This document shows, one piece after another, positions 17,581 to 26,057 of a stretch of DNA of 64,000 bases (position 1 is the first letter of the stretch; every line of letters starts with the position of its first letter). The stretch lies in assembly GCA_048213135.1 (NCBI GenBank), contig PS015010.1, forward strand, positions 496,001 through 560,000. The letters are read 5' to 3'. The notes under the pieces were generated by a model, which was not told the DNA's origin, did no database searches, and worked only from the letters and a program-made list of their open reading frames with translations. Made by a program: the position numbers and the translations under genes. This DNA is from Reclinomonas americana ATCC 50394. Lineage: Eukaryota > Jakobida > Jakobea > Jakobida.

Positions 17581-17588
17581 TACCTTTG
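17581..17588 (+). promoter_or_regulatory. -7 element of the rpmB operon
   Basis: TACCTTTG lies 20 bp before the rpmB ATG and matches TAnnTTTG; the same TACCTTTGC is found before rplU. No well-spaced TTG was found. Confidence 0.55.
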
Positions 17589-17608
17589 CCGTCCAAAATT
17601 TTAGTACA

Positions 17609-17845
17609 ATGGCAAGAGTATGTCAGGTAACAGGAAAGAAGCCGATCACTGGTAACAAGGTTTCTCACTCCAATATTAAGACAAAACGCAGGTTTTTACC
17701 GAATTTACAAACCAAGCGTTATTTCCTGGCCGAAGAAGACAGGTGGGTTACCCTCAAAGTATCTTCTGAAGCTATCCGGACGATCAATAAAAATGGTCTG
17801 CTGTCAGTAGTTAAAGAACTGCGTGCCGCCGGCGAAAAAATCTAA
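17609..17845 (+). CDS. rpmB: 50S ribosomal protein L28
   Basis: The start is the ATG at 17609, giving 78 residues beginning [12 protein letters not shown], the normal L28 N-terminus. The frame stays open back to 17549 but those codons cross the promoter. [19 protein letters not shown] is characteristic. It is followed by rpmG (47 bp), the DUF4295 gene and ftsY, an order typical of Bacteroidota. Confidence 0.97.
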   Translation: MARVCQVTGKKPITGNKVSHSNIKTKRRFLPNLQTKRYFLAEEDRWVTLKVSSEAIRTINKNGLLSVVKELRAAGEKI

Positions 17846-17892
17846 ATTCATTCTTTTCCGGAAGGGAAGGGAAACCATAAATATTCATTACA

Positions 17893-18075
17893 ATGGCAAA
17901 GAAAGGAAACAGGGTACAGGTAATACTGGAATGTACTGAGCACAAAACCAGTGGTCAGCCAGGTACCAGCCGTTACATCACTACCAAGAACAAAAAGAAT
18001 ACGCCTGAGCGTATGGAGTTGAAAAAATTCAACCCAATCCTGAAAAAAGTTACTGTTCACAAAGAAATCAAGTAA
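17893..18075 (+). CDS. rpmG: 50S ribosomal protein L33
   Basis: The 60-residue product starts [18 protein letters not shown] and includes [20 protein letters not shown], clear L33 signatures. It has a single Cys rather than the four of the zinc-binding C+ form, so it is a zinc-independent (C-) version. It is the second gene in rpmB-rpmG-DUF4295-ftsY. Confidence 0.97.
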   Translation: MAKKGNRVQVILECTEHKTSGQPGTSRYITTKNKKNTPERMELKKFNPILKKVTVHKEIK

Positions 18076-18124
18076 GAACCGGATTCCGATCCTCTTCTGC
18101 TCAACATCTATAAATTAATTTACA

Positions 18125-18295
18125 ATGGCAAAAGCAGCTAAAACCGCGATTAAGACCAAAGACCAGAAGGCAGCCGCCGACGCTAAGAACTGGACTAAGG
18201 TTATCCGCACGATCCGCAGCCCTAAAACAGGCGCTTATACTTTTAAAGAAGCGATCGTACACAAAGACAAGATCAAAGAACACCTCGCTGGTTAA
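18125..18295 (+). CDS. DUF4295 small basic protein
   Basis: A 56-codon frame runs from ATG at 18125 to TAA at 18293-18295. The product is basic (MAKAAKTAIKTKDQKAA at the start, then WTKVIRTIRSPKTGAYTFKE) and ends KIKEHLAG. This is the small DUF4295 protein found right after rpmG in Bacteroidota and believed to be linked to the ribosome, though its role is not established. It lies 49 bp after rpmG and 119 bp before ftsY. Confidence 0.88.
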   Translation: MAKAAKTAIKTKDQKAAADAKNWTKVIRTIRSPKTGAYTFKEAIVHKDKIKEHLAG

Positions 18296-18414
18296 TATCC
18301 GCCCGGTGCAAGAAAATATCAATAAAGCTGTTCTGTAACCCAGGATGGCTTTGTTTGTTTATACCCGCAAAGCTCCGGTACCCCACACGCCATCATTAAC
18401 ATCAACATCCGATC

Positions 18415-19383
18415 ATGGGACTTTTCGATAAACTTTTTGGCAAGAAGCAGCAACAGGAAAGCCTGGAACAGGGCCTGCAAAAAACCCGGGAAGGCTTTTT
18501 CAGTAAGATCACCAAGGCTATTGCCGGTAAAAGCACGGTAGATACAGAAGTGCTCGACAACCTGGAAGATGCCCTGGTAAGCGCCGATGTGGGTATCGAA
18601 ACCACGGTTAAGATCATTGACCAGATCGAAAAACGGGTAGCCCGTGATAAATACCTCAACACATCCGAACTCAATAATATTCTTAAAGAAGAGATCGGGA
18701 ATATACTGGTAGCTACCCCGCAGGATACAAGTTACGAGAACTATGAACTACCCGCCGGTCATAAACCACACGTTATACTGGTAGTGGGCGTAAATGGCGT
18801 GGGTAAAACCACCACCATCGGTAAACTTGCCCATAATTTCTCCTCGGCAGGTAAATCCGTTTTGCTGGGCGCCGCCGACACGTTCCGTGCCGCAGCGGTA
18901 GACCAGCTCAGTATCTGGAGCGAACGCACCGGTGTGGACATCGTTAAAAAAGAAATGGGCAGTGACCCTGCCGCCGTTGCTTTTGATACCGTAAACAGCG
19001 GCGTGGCTAAAGGTGTGGATGTGATCCTGATCGATACCGCGGGCCGCCTGCACAATAAAGCCCACCTGATGGATGAACTCAGCAAGATCAAGCGGGTTAT
19101 CCAGAAAGTGATCCCCGATGCGCCACACGAAGTGATGCTGGTACTCGACGGCAGTACGGGTCAGAACGCACTGGAACAGGCGAAGCATTTTACTGCCGCT
19201 ACAGATGTATCCGCGTTAACCATTACCAAACTCGACGGTACAGCCAAAGGCGGTGTGGTACTCGCCATTGCCGACCAGTTTAAGATACCCGTTAAATTCA
19301 TTGGCGTGGGTGAAAAGGCTCAGGACCTGCTGGTATTTGACAAACAAGCTTTCGTGGACGGGCTGTTCTCGCTCAATGGCTGA
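18415..19383 (+). CDS. ftsY: Signal recognition particle receptor FtsY
   Basis: The 322-residue NG-domain GTPase receives SRP-ribosome complexes at the inner membrane. Motifs: G1 GVNGVGKTT (125-133), DTFRAAAVDQL, DTAGRLHNK and TKLDGTAKGG. The long acidic A domain of E. coli FtsY is missing, which is normal in this phylum; a short amphipathic start (MGLFDKLFGKK) may bind the membrane. It ends the ribosomal-protein cluster and is followed by a terminator at 19418-19446. Confidence 0.97.
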   Translation: MGLFDKLFGKKQQQESLEQGLQKTREGFFSKITKAIAGKSTVDTEVLDNLEDALVSADVGIETTVKIIDQIEKRVARDKYLNTSELNNILKEEIGNILVATPQDTSYENYELPAGHKPHVILVVGVNGVGKTTTIGKLAHNFSSAGKSVLLGAADTFRAAAVDQLSIWSERTGVDIVKKEMGSDPAAVAFDTVNSGVAKGVDVILIDTAGRLHNKAHLMDELSKIKRVIQKVIPDAPHEVMLVLDGSTGQNALEQAKHFTAATDVSALTITKLDGTAKGGVVLAIADQFKIPVKFIGVGEKAQDLLVFDKQAFVDGLFSLNG

Positions 19384-19417
19384 TCTATTTCCGGGAATCA
19401 ATTCCAACTTTTATAAA

Positions 19418-19446
19418 CAGGGCTTTTTGTAAAGGCCCTTTTTTTA
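19418..19446 (+). terminator. Terminator after ftsY
   Basis: A short stem (AGGGC with GCCCT, extended by TTT/AAA across one bulge) is followed by eight T residues, 35 bp after the ftsY stop. Confidence 0.75.
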
Positions 19447-19584
19447 TTACTATCCTCCCTTGTAAAAACAGGTGAAATAACGGGTGGTATTGCCGTGGCA
19501 TTTCCTTAGAATTGTATATATTTCCAAAAGACTGTCACCCTTTGAAATCAAAGACGGCAAATTCCCGGTACCTAAAACCTGATT

Positions 19585-20049
19585 ATGAAAAAAACAAAAC
19601 TGACTATCGATCTCGGTAATCTCGACCTGACCGATAAGCAAAAATCACAACTCCTCAACGCGGTACATAAAACCGTAAGTACGAAACTGCAATCTCAAAC
19701 AGCCATCAACGCAACCGCAGGCGGAACCACCGCTACCGCCACACGTGGAATTGGTTTAACTGCCACACCGCCACCACCGCCTGCCACGCAAACAAAGACA
19801 GTAACCGTTTCTGTGACCTTTAAAACCGTGGATGCCGGCCTGAGCGAACTGGAAGCTACCATTGGCAACCAGCAGCAAACGATTGACCAGAGCGGCGACC
19901 TTGTATTTAAGAATGTTAAAACACCGGCGGCTTTACTGATAAAAGGCAAAAGCCTGGGTACTACTACGGTTAATATCGATACGCCTGCCGATCCGCAGAC
20001 AAAGAGTTTTGTACCCGGAACATTCTTTTTTCTTTTCAAATTGTCATAA
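19585..20049 (+). CDS. Uncharacterised protein, first gene of the pYEATS-linked trio
   Basis: I do not recognise the 154-residue product. It has no signal peptide. The first 36 residues (MKKTKLTIDLGNLDLTDKQK, then a helix SQLLNAVHKTVSTKLQ) look like a small strand-plus-helix module. Residues about 37-72 are Thr/Ala/Gly-rich with a five-Pro run. The rest alternates like a beta-sandwich (VTVSVTFKTVDAG, DLVFKNVKTPAALLIKG, TTVNIDTP, GTFFFLFKLS), ending in a very hydrophobic strand. It is followed after 17 bp by a secreted protein gene on the same strand, so the two are probably co-transcribed. A soluble ligand-binding or scaffold role is only a guess. Confidence 0.7.
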   Translation: MKKTKLTIDLGNLDLTDKQKSQLLNAVHKTVSTKLQSQTAINATAGGTTATATRGIGLTATPPPPPATQTKTVTVSVTFKTVDAGLSELEATIGNQQQTIDQSGDLVFKNVKTPAALLIKGKSLGTTTVNIDTPADPQTKSFVPGTFFFLFKLS

Positions 20050-20066
20050 GCCAAAACCGCCACTTT

Positions 20067-21266
20067 ATGAAACGCCGCAGTGCAGTTGTTCTGTTTCTTC
20101 TCTTCTTTTTTATACAACAGGTGCAGGCACAGTCGCCTTCCACCAGGCTGGCCCTGGGCAAAGTATTGTCGGCCGATTCACTGGCCAGCGGTAACCTCAA
20201 GGACATTCTCATCAGTTTTTTCCAGTTGTCGTTCAACAACCTTACGGGGCCTAACAAGGAACTCAACTTCAGTTCCAATCCTTTCGCGCTGATGCTGAAG
20301 AACAACCCCGATCTGGCCATCGATCACAATTATAAAAAATACAAGCAACTCCGTAAACTGAACTTCGGGTTCAGCCTGCGGCTGGATACTTCCTATAAAT
20401 TCAACGGCTTTTCTTTCGGGTTGAAATATGCCATTATCAACCAGCGGGACTCTACCACCTCCAGCTGGCTTTTTAATGAACTGGGTAAGGACTCACTGAA
20501 CCGGGATCTTTCCAAATTATCAGACACGCTGTTCCGGTATATCAACACCCTCGATCTTTCGCAGCAGTCCAGCGTGAATTTTATGAACAATGCCAACCTG
20601 TTGCTGAATGACCGCACCACTTCCTTTAACTCGCTTGATACGGCATTCCAGCGCAGGATACGTTCCATCGCAAAAGCGATGAACCTGGTTAAACTGTCGT
20701 CATTGATTTCCAGTACCGCGGCCGTTAATATCCGGACGGAAGCCGACAAGGATTTTACCGATCTTAAAAAAGCGTTGCAGAAAAAGATATTGTGGACCGT
20801 TAACCTGAGCGACACGACTTATAAAGACCAGTTCGCGTTTTCCAACCTCGTGCTGGCCACGCAATTTTCCAAGGGTGTTTTCAAGCAGAAGCCGGGCTCC
20901 AATCTCGAACTGGATATCAAAGCCGCGCTGAATTTCCTGGATGATACATCAAGGGTGGGGCATGACCTTAAGCGTTGTGTGTTCAATTTCGATCCCGGGT
21001 TCAACTGGGTGATCAGGAACAAAAGCAATGAGCAATCCTGGCTGGAGATGAAGTTTGGCGGTACTTACCGGCACAATTTCAGCAGGCTTTACAGCAATGA
21101 GCAGCGTGACCAGGTTATGTTCAGCGGGACCTTCCGTTTACGGATCATCGCCGATATCTGGGTGCCTCTTGAGTTCAGGTATGATCCCAAAAGCGGCAAT
21201 GTATTCGGCTTCCTGAATGTACGGGCGAACTTCAGTACCCTGGGGAATGCGGCAAAGGGGAAATGA
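20067..21266 (+). CDS. Exported protein of unknown function, possible outer-membrane barrel
   Basis: The 399-residue protein starts with a signal peptide (MKRRSAVVLFLLFFFIQQVQAQ, cleavage likely after AQ at 21-22). The mature part has alternating polar/hydrophobic strands with aromatic ends, especially LNFGFSLRLDTSYKF, FSFGLKYAII, WLEMKFGGTYRHNF, MFSGTFRLRIIADIWV and VFGFLNVRANFS, which fits a small outer-membrane beta-barrel. The middle (about 135-235) is more helical and Ser/Leu-rich. There is no TonB box or plug and no known domain. It sits between a small unknown gene (17 bp before) and the pYEATS membrane protein gene (55 bp after). Confidence 0.75.
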   Translation: MKRRSAVVLFLLFFFIQQVQAQSPSTRLALGKVLSADSLASGNLKDILISFFQLSFNNLTGPNKELNFSSNPFALMLKNNPDLAIDHNYKKYKQLRKLNFGFSLRLDTSYKFNGFSFGLKYAIINQRDSTTSSWLFNELGKDSLNRDLSKLSDTLFRYINTLDLSQQSSVNFMNNANLLLNDRTTSFNSLDTAFQRRIRSIAKAMNLVKLSSLISSTAAVNIRTEADKDFTDLKKALQKKILWTVNLSDTTYKDQFAFSNLVLATQFSKGVFKQKPGSNLELDIKAALNFLDDTSRVGHDLKRCVFNFDPGFNWVIRNKSNEQSWLEMKFGGTYRHNFSRLYSNEQRDQVMFSGTFRLRIIADIWVPLEFRYDPKSGNVFGFLNVRANFSTLGNAAKGK

Positions 21267-21321
21267 GCAGTAACAAAAACCTGACTATAGCTTTTCTTTT
21301 TTAATCCCTAAACTATCCATT

Positions 21322-22479
21322 ATGAAACGATTTCTTCAACGATGGCTGGGTGGCTTGTACAATTCCACGAAAACAGCCCCGGATCCCAATTCCATTCAGC
21401 CCCTTCTTGTAAGAGTAATAAGAGCCACCACGGTGATGACACTCTTGTTGTTCCTGGCCCTGCTGGTATTTTTTGGCTCCGACAGGTCCTTTGTCATTTT
21501 TACCGTGGCCATTGTTATGGGCGCTTATTTTATTTCAGGATGTGTACTGGGTTTTATTTTCGCCATACCCAAAAGCTTCCAGAACAGTGTACAGGTGGTT
21601 GAACCAGCCACGGATAAGGATGGCAAGCCTGTACCCAACAGCATTCGCGGAAAGGATGGTATGCGGTATAAAGACAATACCAGCCTGGAAGAAATATCCG
21701 ACTGGCTGACCAAGATCATCATCGGCTTAAGCCTGACGCAATTCAATCATTTGCAGGACATGGTTGATACCGCGGCAAGAAGTATACAATCGGGGCTTGC
21801 CAGCGCCGTTTGTAAAGACTGTACAAAAGTGAACCTGTACTCCTTCAGTTATGCGCTCATTATCCTGTACTCCCTCGCGGGTGCCTGTTGCGGTTATCTC
21901 TGGACGAGGATCGAGTTCCCGAAAATATTGAAACAAAAGGATGAGGATCTCGAACTGCAGCGGGTAACAGCCCAGCGCGACGAGATGATCAAGAGCCTCA
22001 ACAATCCTGATAACACAGCAGTTGAAACGTCAACACTTAAATCTGCCGGGCTGCAGGTAAACAGCGGCACAGCGGTTGAAATGATGAAGACCATCATTAA
22101 CAAAACGCCCAAGGGAGTAGTGCCTGATGACGCGGAAAAAGGAAGATGGGGCGGTGTTCCGGTACTCGATAATATGAAACTGAGCGCTGAGGTAATGCTT
22201 GCAGAGATACCAACACTGTTCAAGGTAAGATTGAAAGTATCCACTGTTGACGGAACTAAAATAAATTCTCCTGTTGGTATTATACTGCACGAATCATTCG
22301 AGCCCCAGTTGAGGGTGATCGATCCGGCTGAAAGTGATTCTGTTTACCTGGAAGTGATCGCTTACGAAGCCTTCACCGTTGGTGCATTGTGTAACGTGGA
22401 ATCGGATCAAAAGTATACCAGGCTTGAACTGGACCTGAATGATCTGCCTAATGCACCTCAGGGATTTAAATGGAGCTGA
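21322..22479 (+). CDS. Membrane protein with C-terminal pYEATS-like domain
   Basis: The 385-residue protein has two helices near the N-terminus (about 36-51 and 57-80, the second ending GCVLGFIFAIPKS), a conserved stretch YKDNTSLEEISDWLTKIIIG (116-135) and a third helix (175-194). The combination GFxFxIP, then DNTSLEEISDWLTKI, is what I associate with the membrane part of prokaryotic YEATS (pYEATS) proteins. A linker (200-275) follows. The C-terminal part (about 275-385) fits the pYEATS pattern: PVGIILHESF, VIAYEAFTVGALC, TRLELDLNDLP and a final APQGFKW. Eukaryotic YEATS domains bind acylated lysine; pYEATS is proposed to be a sensor in prokaryotic conflict or stress systems. The assignment is by eye. 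It ends the three-gene run before the 22511-22530 hairpin. Confidence 0.72.
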   Translation: MKRFLQRWLGGLYNSTKTAPDPNSIQPLLVRVIRATTVMTLLLFLALLVFFGSDRSFVIFTVAIVMGAYFISGCVLGFIFAIPKSFQNSVQVVEPATDKDGKPVPNSIRGKDGMRYKDNTSLEEISDWLTKIIIGLSLTQFNHLQDMVDTAARSIQSGLASAVCKDCTKVNLYSFSYALIILYSLAGACCGYLWTRIEFPKILKQKDEDLELQRVTAQRDEMIKSLNNPDNTAVETSTLKSAGLQVNSGTAVEMMKTIINKTPKGVVPDDAEKGRWGGVPVLDNMKLSAEVMLAEIPTLFKVRLKVSTVDGTKINSPVGIILHESFEPQLRVIDPAESDSVYLEVIAYEAFTVGALCNVESDQKYTRLELDLNDLPNAPQGFKWS

Positions 22480-22510
22480 TAAAGCAGCAAGGAATTGAAG
22501 TAAAAGAAAA

Positions 22511-22530
22511 GCCCCTGTAGAAACAGGGGC
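22511..22530. terminator. Hairpin after the pYEATS gene
   Basis: A 7-bp G/C-rich stem (GCCCCTG with CAGGGGC) with a 6-nt loop lies 31 bp after the stop. On the plus strand it is not followed by a T run; on the minus strand TTTTCTTTTA follows, so it may be a second stop for the minus-strand receptor transcript or a Rho-type or weak terminator for the plus strand. The following spacer (22531-22704) holds no gene; ATGAGAAAATTATCA at about 22552 opens only 7 codons. Confidence 0.55.
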
Positions 22531-22704
22531 CGGTTACCAAAACTAACTGCTTATGAGAAAATTATCATTGTCTTAATTGACAACACAAATATCTGATGTT
22601 TTTACCGATGCCGCTGTTAAAGAAATGGTAATCCGGGTTAAAACAGCGTTAAAACATTGATCTCTTTTGTGTATGCTGTTGTTAGTCAACAACTGTACCA
22701 AAAT

Positions 22705-22733
22705 AAAGCCTCCTGCTGTTAACAGGAGGCTTT
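22705..22733 (-). terminator. Terminator of the outer-membrane barrel gene
   Basis: An 11-bp stem (AAAGCCTCCTG with CAGGAGGCTTT) with a 7-nt loop lies 24 bp past the minus-strand stop. The transcript then reads AUUUUGG. Confidence 0.85.
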
Positions 22734-22757
22734 TACATTTATGTGACAATACTGTGA

Positions 22758-25232
22758 TTAGTTACCACCAATACCGCCGCTGCTCTGCGTACGTTTGTTC
22801 TCCTCTTCAATAGAAGCTTTACGCTGGCGCGCTGCTTTTACCTGGCTGTTACCAAAGCGGTAGCTGAAGTTGATCTTGAACTGGCGGCTTTCCCAACGTC
22901 CGCTGGCGGTTGATACCTGGCCGCTGAAATCGCTGGTTCCCTGCCATTTCATGGTCCTGAAAATATCGCTCACGGAAGCTTTGATATTCGCTTTTCCTTT
23001 GAACAGGGTTTTCTGGATACCTCCGTCAACACTGTACATGGCTATGCTTTTGAAAGCGCCCTGCCATAAGGTGGGAGAGATATAAAAACCACTCAGCTCT
23101 GCAGTGAAACCCTTACCCAGTTTGAAACTGTTCTGCATGTAGAACTGCATAGCCCATACTTCCTGGTCAATCTTACGATCGCCACCACCGAAGTCAGCTT
23201 TGTAGTGGGAATAGTAGCCATTGATATTGGTAAAGAAGCTGTACCATTTGTATTGGAAAGGATAACTGATATTCATACTCACGATATCCTGTGACGCCAG
23301 GTTCTTCCTGGTAAGGAAGCTTTTGGATTTGTCAGTGGTATCCACCAGTTGGGTAAAGATATCTTTTACGTGGCTGTAGTTCAGCTGCGTAGTAAGTCTA
23401 TATTTATAAGTATGTGTAAAACCGAAGCTGTTGGTGTACTGTGGCCTCAGTTGCGTATTACCTTTCATATAAGAATAGTCATTCAGTTTGAACTCGAACG
23501 GATTCAGATCCTGGTAAGCAGGCCTGTCGATCCTGCGGCTGAAGGTCAGACCAAACTGGTTCATCGGGTTCTTGTTGAATGTGATGGCTGCGCTTGGGAA
23601 TACATCGGTATAGTTACGGCTGTTGGAAGAGTCGTAGTTCTTGTAACTGCCGCTGCCACTGTTCCATTGCAGGCCCGTTGATTTACCATCCGAATTGGTG
23701 TTTTCCACCCTTACACCCAACTGTACCATAAACCCTTTGAACTGGCGGTTATAGTTGGCGTATACCGCGTTGATATTCTCGTTGTATTTAAAACGGTTAC
23801 TTTTAGCGGAGTCATATTTCTCCGTGCTGCCGTAAACATCATAACGTTTGAAGTTATTATCGGTCGATACATAACCCAGTTTACCACCAAAGCCCAGGCG
23901 ACCTTTCAGGAAATTCTTCTCGTAATCCACTTTAAAAGAGTAAATGTCAATATCGGTGGGAGAGAGCATCCTGTATACATTGCTGAACAGCGGAACGGTA
24001 TTGCTGCCATCATAGTAGTAGTTTGGCTGGAACTGGTTGCTGTTGATGTTGAAATAACCATAGTCAGCGTCAATGTTCAGTTCAGTTCCGCCGGTTACCG
24101 CGTAACGGTAGTTGAGGTTGAAGTTAACATTGTCGCGTTTGGAATCATTGATATTGCTTGACCTCAATACTTTCACCGTGTTGTTGTTCTTATCGGTGAA
24201 ATACATCGGGCCATCGGTGTCCATATCACTTTCAGATACGTTACCGTTAATCACCATGCCAATGGTGTTCTTATTGTTGATGAAATAATCGAGGCCGGCC
24301 TTAAAGTTGTGGCTGTACTTATTATGCATCAGCATCCGGTTGTTTTGGTTGAAAGTGGTATCACCCTGTTTACGGTACAGGTTAAAGTTGTTCTCATTCA
24401 AACCGTGGTTGAAATTGTAGTTACCAAAGATGTTGGTCTTCTTACCGCGGTTGTTCAGCGACAAACCGGCGTTGTATTTACCATAAGTGCCGATCGCATA
24501 TCCTGCGTTCACACTTCCGTTGGTACCGAAAGATTTATTCTTCTTCAGCTTGATGTTGATGATGCCTGCATTACCCGCTGCCTCATATTTAGCGGAAGGG
24601 TTGGTGATGAGTTCAATGGCTTCAATCTGTGAAGACTGCATCGACTTCAGGTAATTGGCCAGGTCGGCGCCGCTGAGCGGACTGGGTTTACCGTCGATGT
24701 ACACCTGTACGCCATTCTTACCGGCAAGTGCCAGGTTATCATCTTTGTCGATCATTACACCCGGTGCTTTACGCAGCAGTTCCAGGGCGTCGTTGCCTAC
24801 AGCATTGATGGTACCTTCTACGTTAAGGATGGTCTTGTCGGCCTTTACCTCAACGATCGGTTTTTTGCTGGTAACGGTTACGGCCTGCAGGCTTTTGTCT
24901 GCCGGTTGCAGGGTGATTGTGGCCGCGGTGCTGGTAGCGCCCTCTTTTACCTCGATAACAGGCGAAGAGGTCATCTTCATGCTTACCACGCTGGTCATCA
25001 CAAAATAAGACCCTGGCTGAAGGCCGGAGATCTCGTAATGGCCTTTGGCGTCGGTAACGGCCGTTTTTACCATGGCCGAGTCCTTGGCCCTGTGCAGCAT
25101 TACGGTTGCGGAAGAAGCAGGTTTACCGGAATTATCCATAACCTGGCCGGAGATACCGGTCTTGTTTTGTGCAAATACGCTAACAAAAGACAATAATGTA
25201 GCGACTGCGAAAAGCAGTAGTTTTTGTTTCAT
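22758..25232 (-). CDS. Outer-membrane beta-barrel receptor (OMP_b-brl_3 / TonB-dependent-like)
   Basis: The 824-residue protein has a signal peptide (ending FAQ, 20-22), an N-terminal carboxypeptidase-regulatory-like domain (about 27-110, ISGQVMDNSGKPASSATV, then GHYEISGLQPGSYFV), a plug domain (about 120-240, ending YEAAGNAGIINIKLKK) and a long barrel of aromatic-capped strands up to about 800. There is no SusD-like partner gene, so it is the SusD-independent kind. Members are thought to import peptides, siderophores or other ligands; the cargo is unknown. The C-terminus (NKRTQSSGGIGGN) is short and polar. It has its own promoter (25269-25299) and terminator, and lies downstream of an ECF sigma gene on the same strand. 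Confidence 0.9.
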   Translation of the reverse strand: MKQKLLLFAVATLLSFVSVFAQNKTGISGQVMDNSGKPASSATVMLHRAKDSAMVKTAVTDAKGHYEISGLQPGSYFVMTSVVSMKMTSSPVIEVKEGATSTAATITLQPADKSLQAVTVTSKKPIVEVKADKTILNVEGTINAVGNDALELLRKAPGVMIDKDDNLALAGKNGVQVYIDGKPSPLSGADLANYLKSMQSSQIEAIELITNPSAKYEAAGNAGIINIKLKKNKSFGTNGSVNAGYAIGTYGKYNAGLSLNNRGKKTNIFGNYNFNHGLNENNFNLYRKQGDTTFNQNNRMLMHNKYSHNFKAGLDYFINNKNTIGMVINGNVSESDMDTDGPMYFTDKNNNTVKVLRSSNINDSKRDNVNFNLNYRYAVTGGTELNIDADYGYFNINSNQFQPNYYYDGSNTVPLFSNVYRMLSPTDIDIYSFKVDYEKNFLKGRLGFGGKLGYVSTDNNFKRYDVYGSTEKYDSAKSNRFKYNENINAVYANYNRQFKGFMVQLGVRVENTNSDGKSTGLQWNSGSGSYKNYDSSNSRNYTDVFPSAAITFNKNPMNQFGLTFSRRIDRPAYQDLNPFEFKLNDYSYMKGNTQLRPQYTNSFGFTHTYKYRLTTQLNYSHVKDIFTQLVDTTDKSKSFLTRKNLASQDIVSMNISYPFQYKWYSFFTNINGYYSHYKADFGGGDRKIDQEVWAMQFYMQNSFKLGKGFTAELSGFYISPTLWQGAFKSIAMYSVDGGIQKTLFKGKANIKASVSDIFRTMKWQGTSDFSGQVSTASGRWESRQFKINFSYRFGNSQVKAARQRKASIEEENKRTQSSGGIGGN

Positions 25233-25268
25233 GGCTATATACTTTATAATTTTTTCTAAAGTTGCGCA

Positions 25269-25299
25269 GCAAATTTACCACGCGATTTTTGTAATCCAA
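25269..25299 (-). promoter_or_regulatory. Promoter of the outer-membrane barrel gene
   Basis: On the minus strand TTG (25299-25297), a 19-bp spacer and TAAATTTG (25277-25270) form a near-ideal Bacteroidota housekeeping promoter, about 37 bp before the ATG. It argues that the receptor can be made without the neighbouring ECF sigma factor. Confidence 0.75.
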
Positions 25300-25404
25300 C
25301 AGTAAATTTTCATGAACCAGCCATTTTGATGGATGAATGGTCATTAGTGTTGCAACACGATTTGGATGTCGGCTGGCAGGCGTTTTTGTTTCAAAAAAGG
25401 CCGG

Positions 25405-26046
25405 TTATTTTTTAAAATTCTTCAGTTCCTGCAGGAACTCCCTGGCCTTCACCACGTTCCTATATTCCGGGCCGGTATTCATGAGTGCCTTCAGCCATTT
25501 TTTGTCCATATTACGGGGTGAGATGTTCCAATAGAGCCACAGCGCCAACCCCGTGAAAAACAAGGTAATAGGAAAAGCTATGGCCTGGAACCGGGTATCG
25601 CCGGTCACCAGCTGGTGATTCCAGAAAAAAGTGCAGTAAAAAGGCATCTGCAGCCAGAGTATCCGGGTAATATTGATGGTAGACAGTTCCAGGGCGGCCA
25701 GTTTTTCCTGCGTGGTGGTGATTGTACCGGAATAATCCAGCCCTTTGATGAGTACAATATGGCGGATATAGGTGACTACCGCCAGCAGGTTGAACAGGAA
25801 AATCGCACCTACGGAAATGGTAAAATACCAGTTCTGCCCGTGGTTTCCATATACCAGCAATGCGAGGAAGGCCAGCCACAAGATGCCCAGCGCCACGGCC
25901 CATGATTTAAAGCGGGTAACACTGCTCAGTTGCGATTCGGTCTTTACCTGCTTCAGGTGATCCATCATAAACAGGTTGAACTGCTGGGTTTGCTCCAGTT
26001 GCTGTTGTTGTGTTTTCCATATTTGTGTTAAGGTAATATCGTCCAT
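25405..26046 (-). CDS. Four-helix membrane protein paired with an ECF sigma factor
   Basis: The 213-residue protein starts with a 45-residue soluble segment (MDDITLTQIWKTQQQQLEQT, Gln-rich, likely helical) followed by four hydrophobic helices (roughly 48-68, 74-95, 125-145, 152-175) and a basic tail. It starts 11 bp after the stop of the sigma factor gene, so the two are surely co-transcribed. Position and layout suggest an anti-sigma-like regulator that holds the sigma at the membrane, but no zinc-binding anti-sigma motif (HxxxCxxC) is present and the family is not one I can name with confidence. Confidence 0.75.
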   Translation of the reverse strand: MDDITLTQIWKTQQQQLEQTQQFNLFMMDHLKQVKTESQLSSVTRFKSWAVALGILWLAFLALLVYGNHGQNWYFTISVGAIFLFNLLAVVTYIRHIVLIKGLDYSGTITTTQEKLAALELSTINITRILWLQMPFYCTFFWNHQLVTGDTRFQAIAFPITLFFTGLALWLYWNISPRNMDKKWLKALMNTGPEYRNVVKAREFLQELKNFKK

Positions 26047-26057
26047 GGCTGTACTTT

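Noticed and set aside
17549-17608. N-terminal extension of L28
   Set aside because: Crosses the TACCTTTG element; MARVCQVTG at 17609 is the conserved start.
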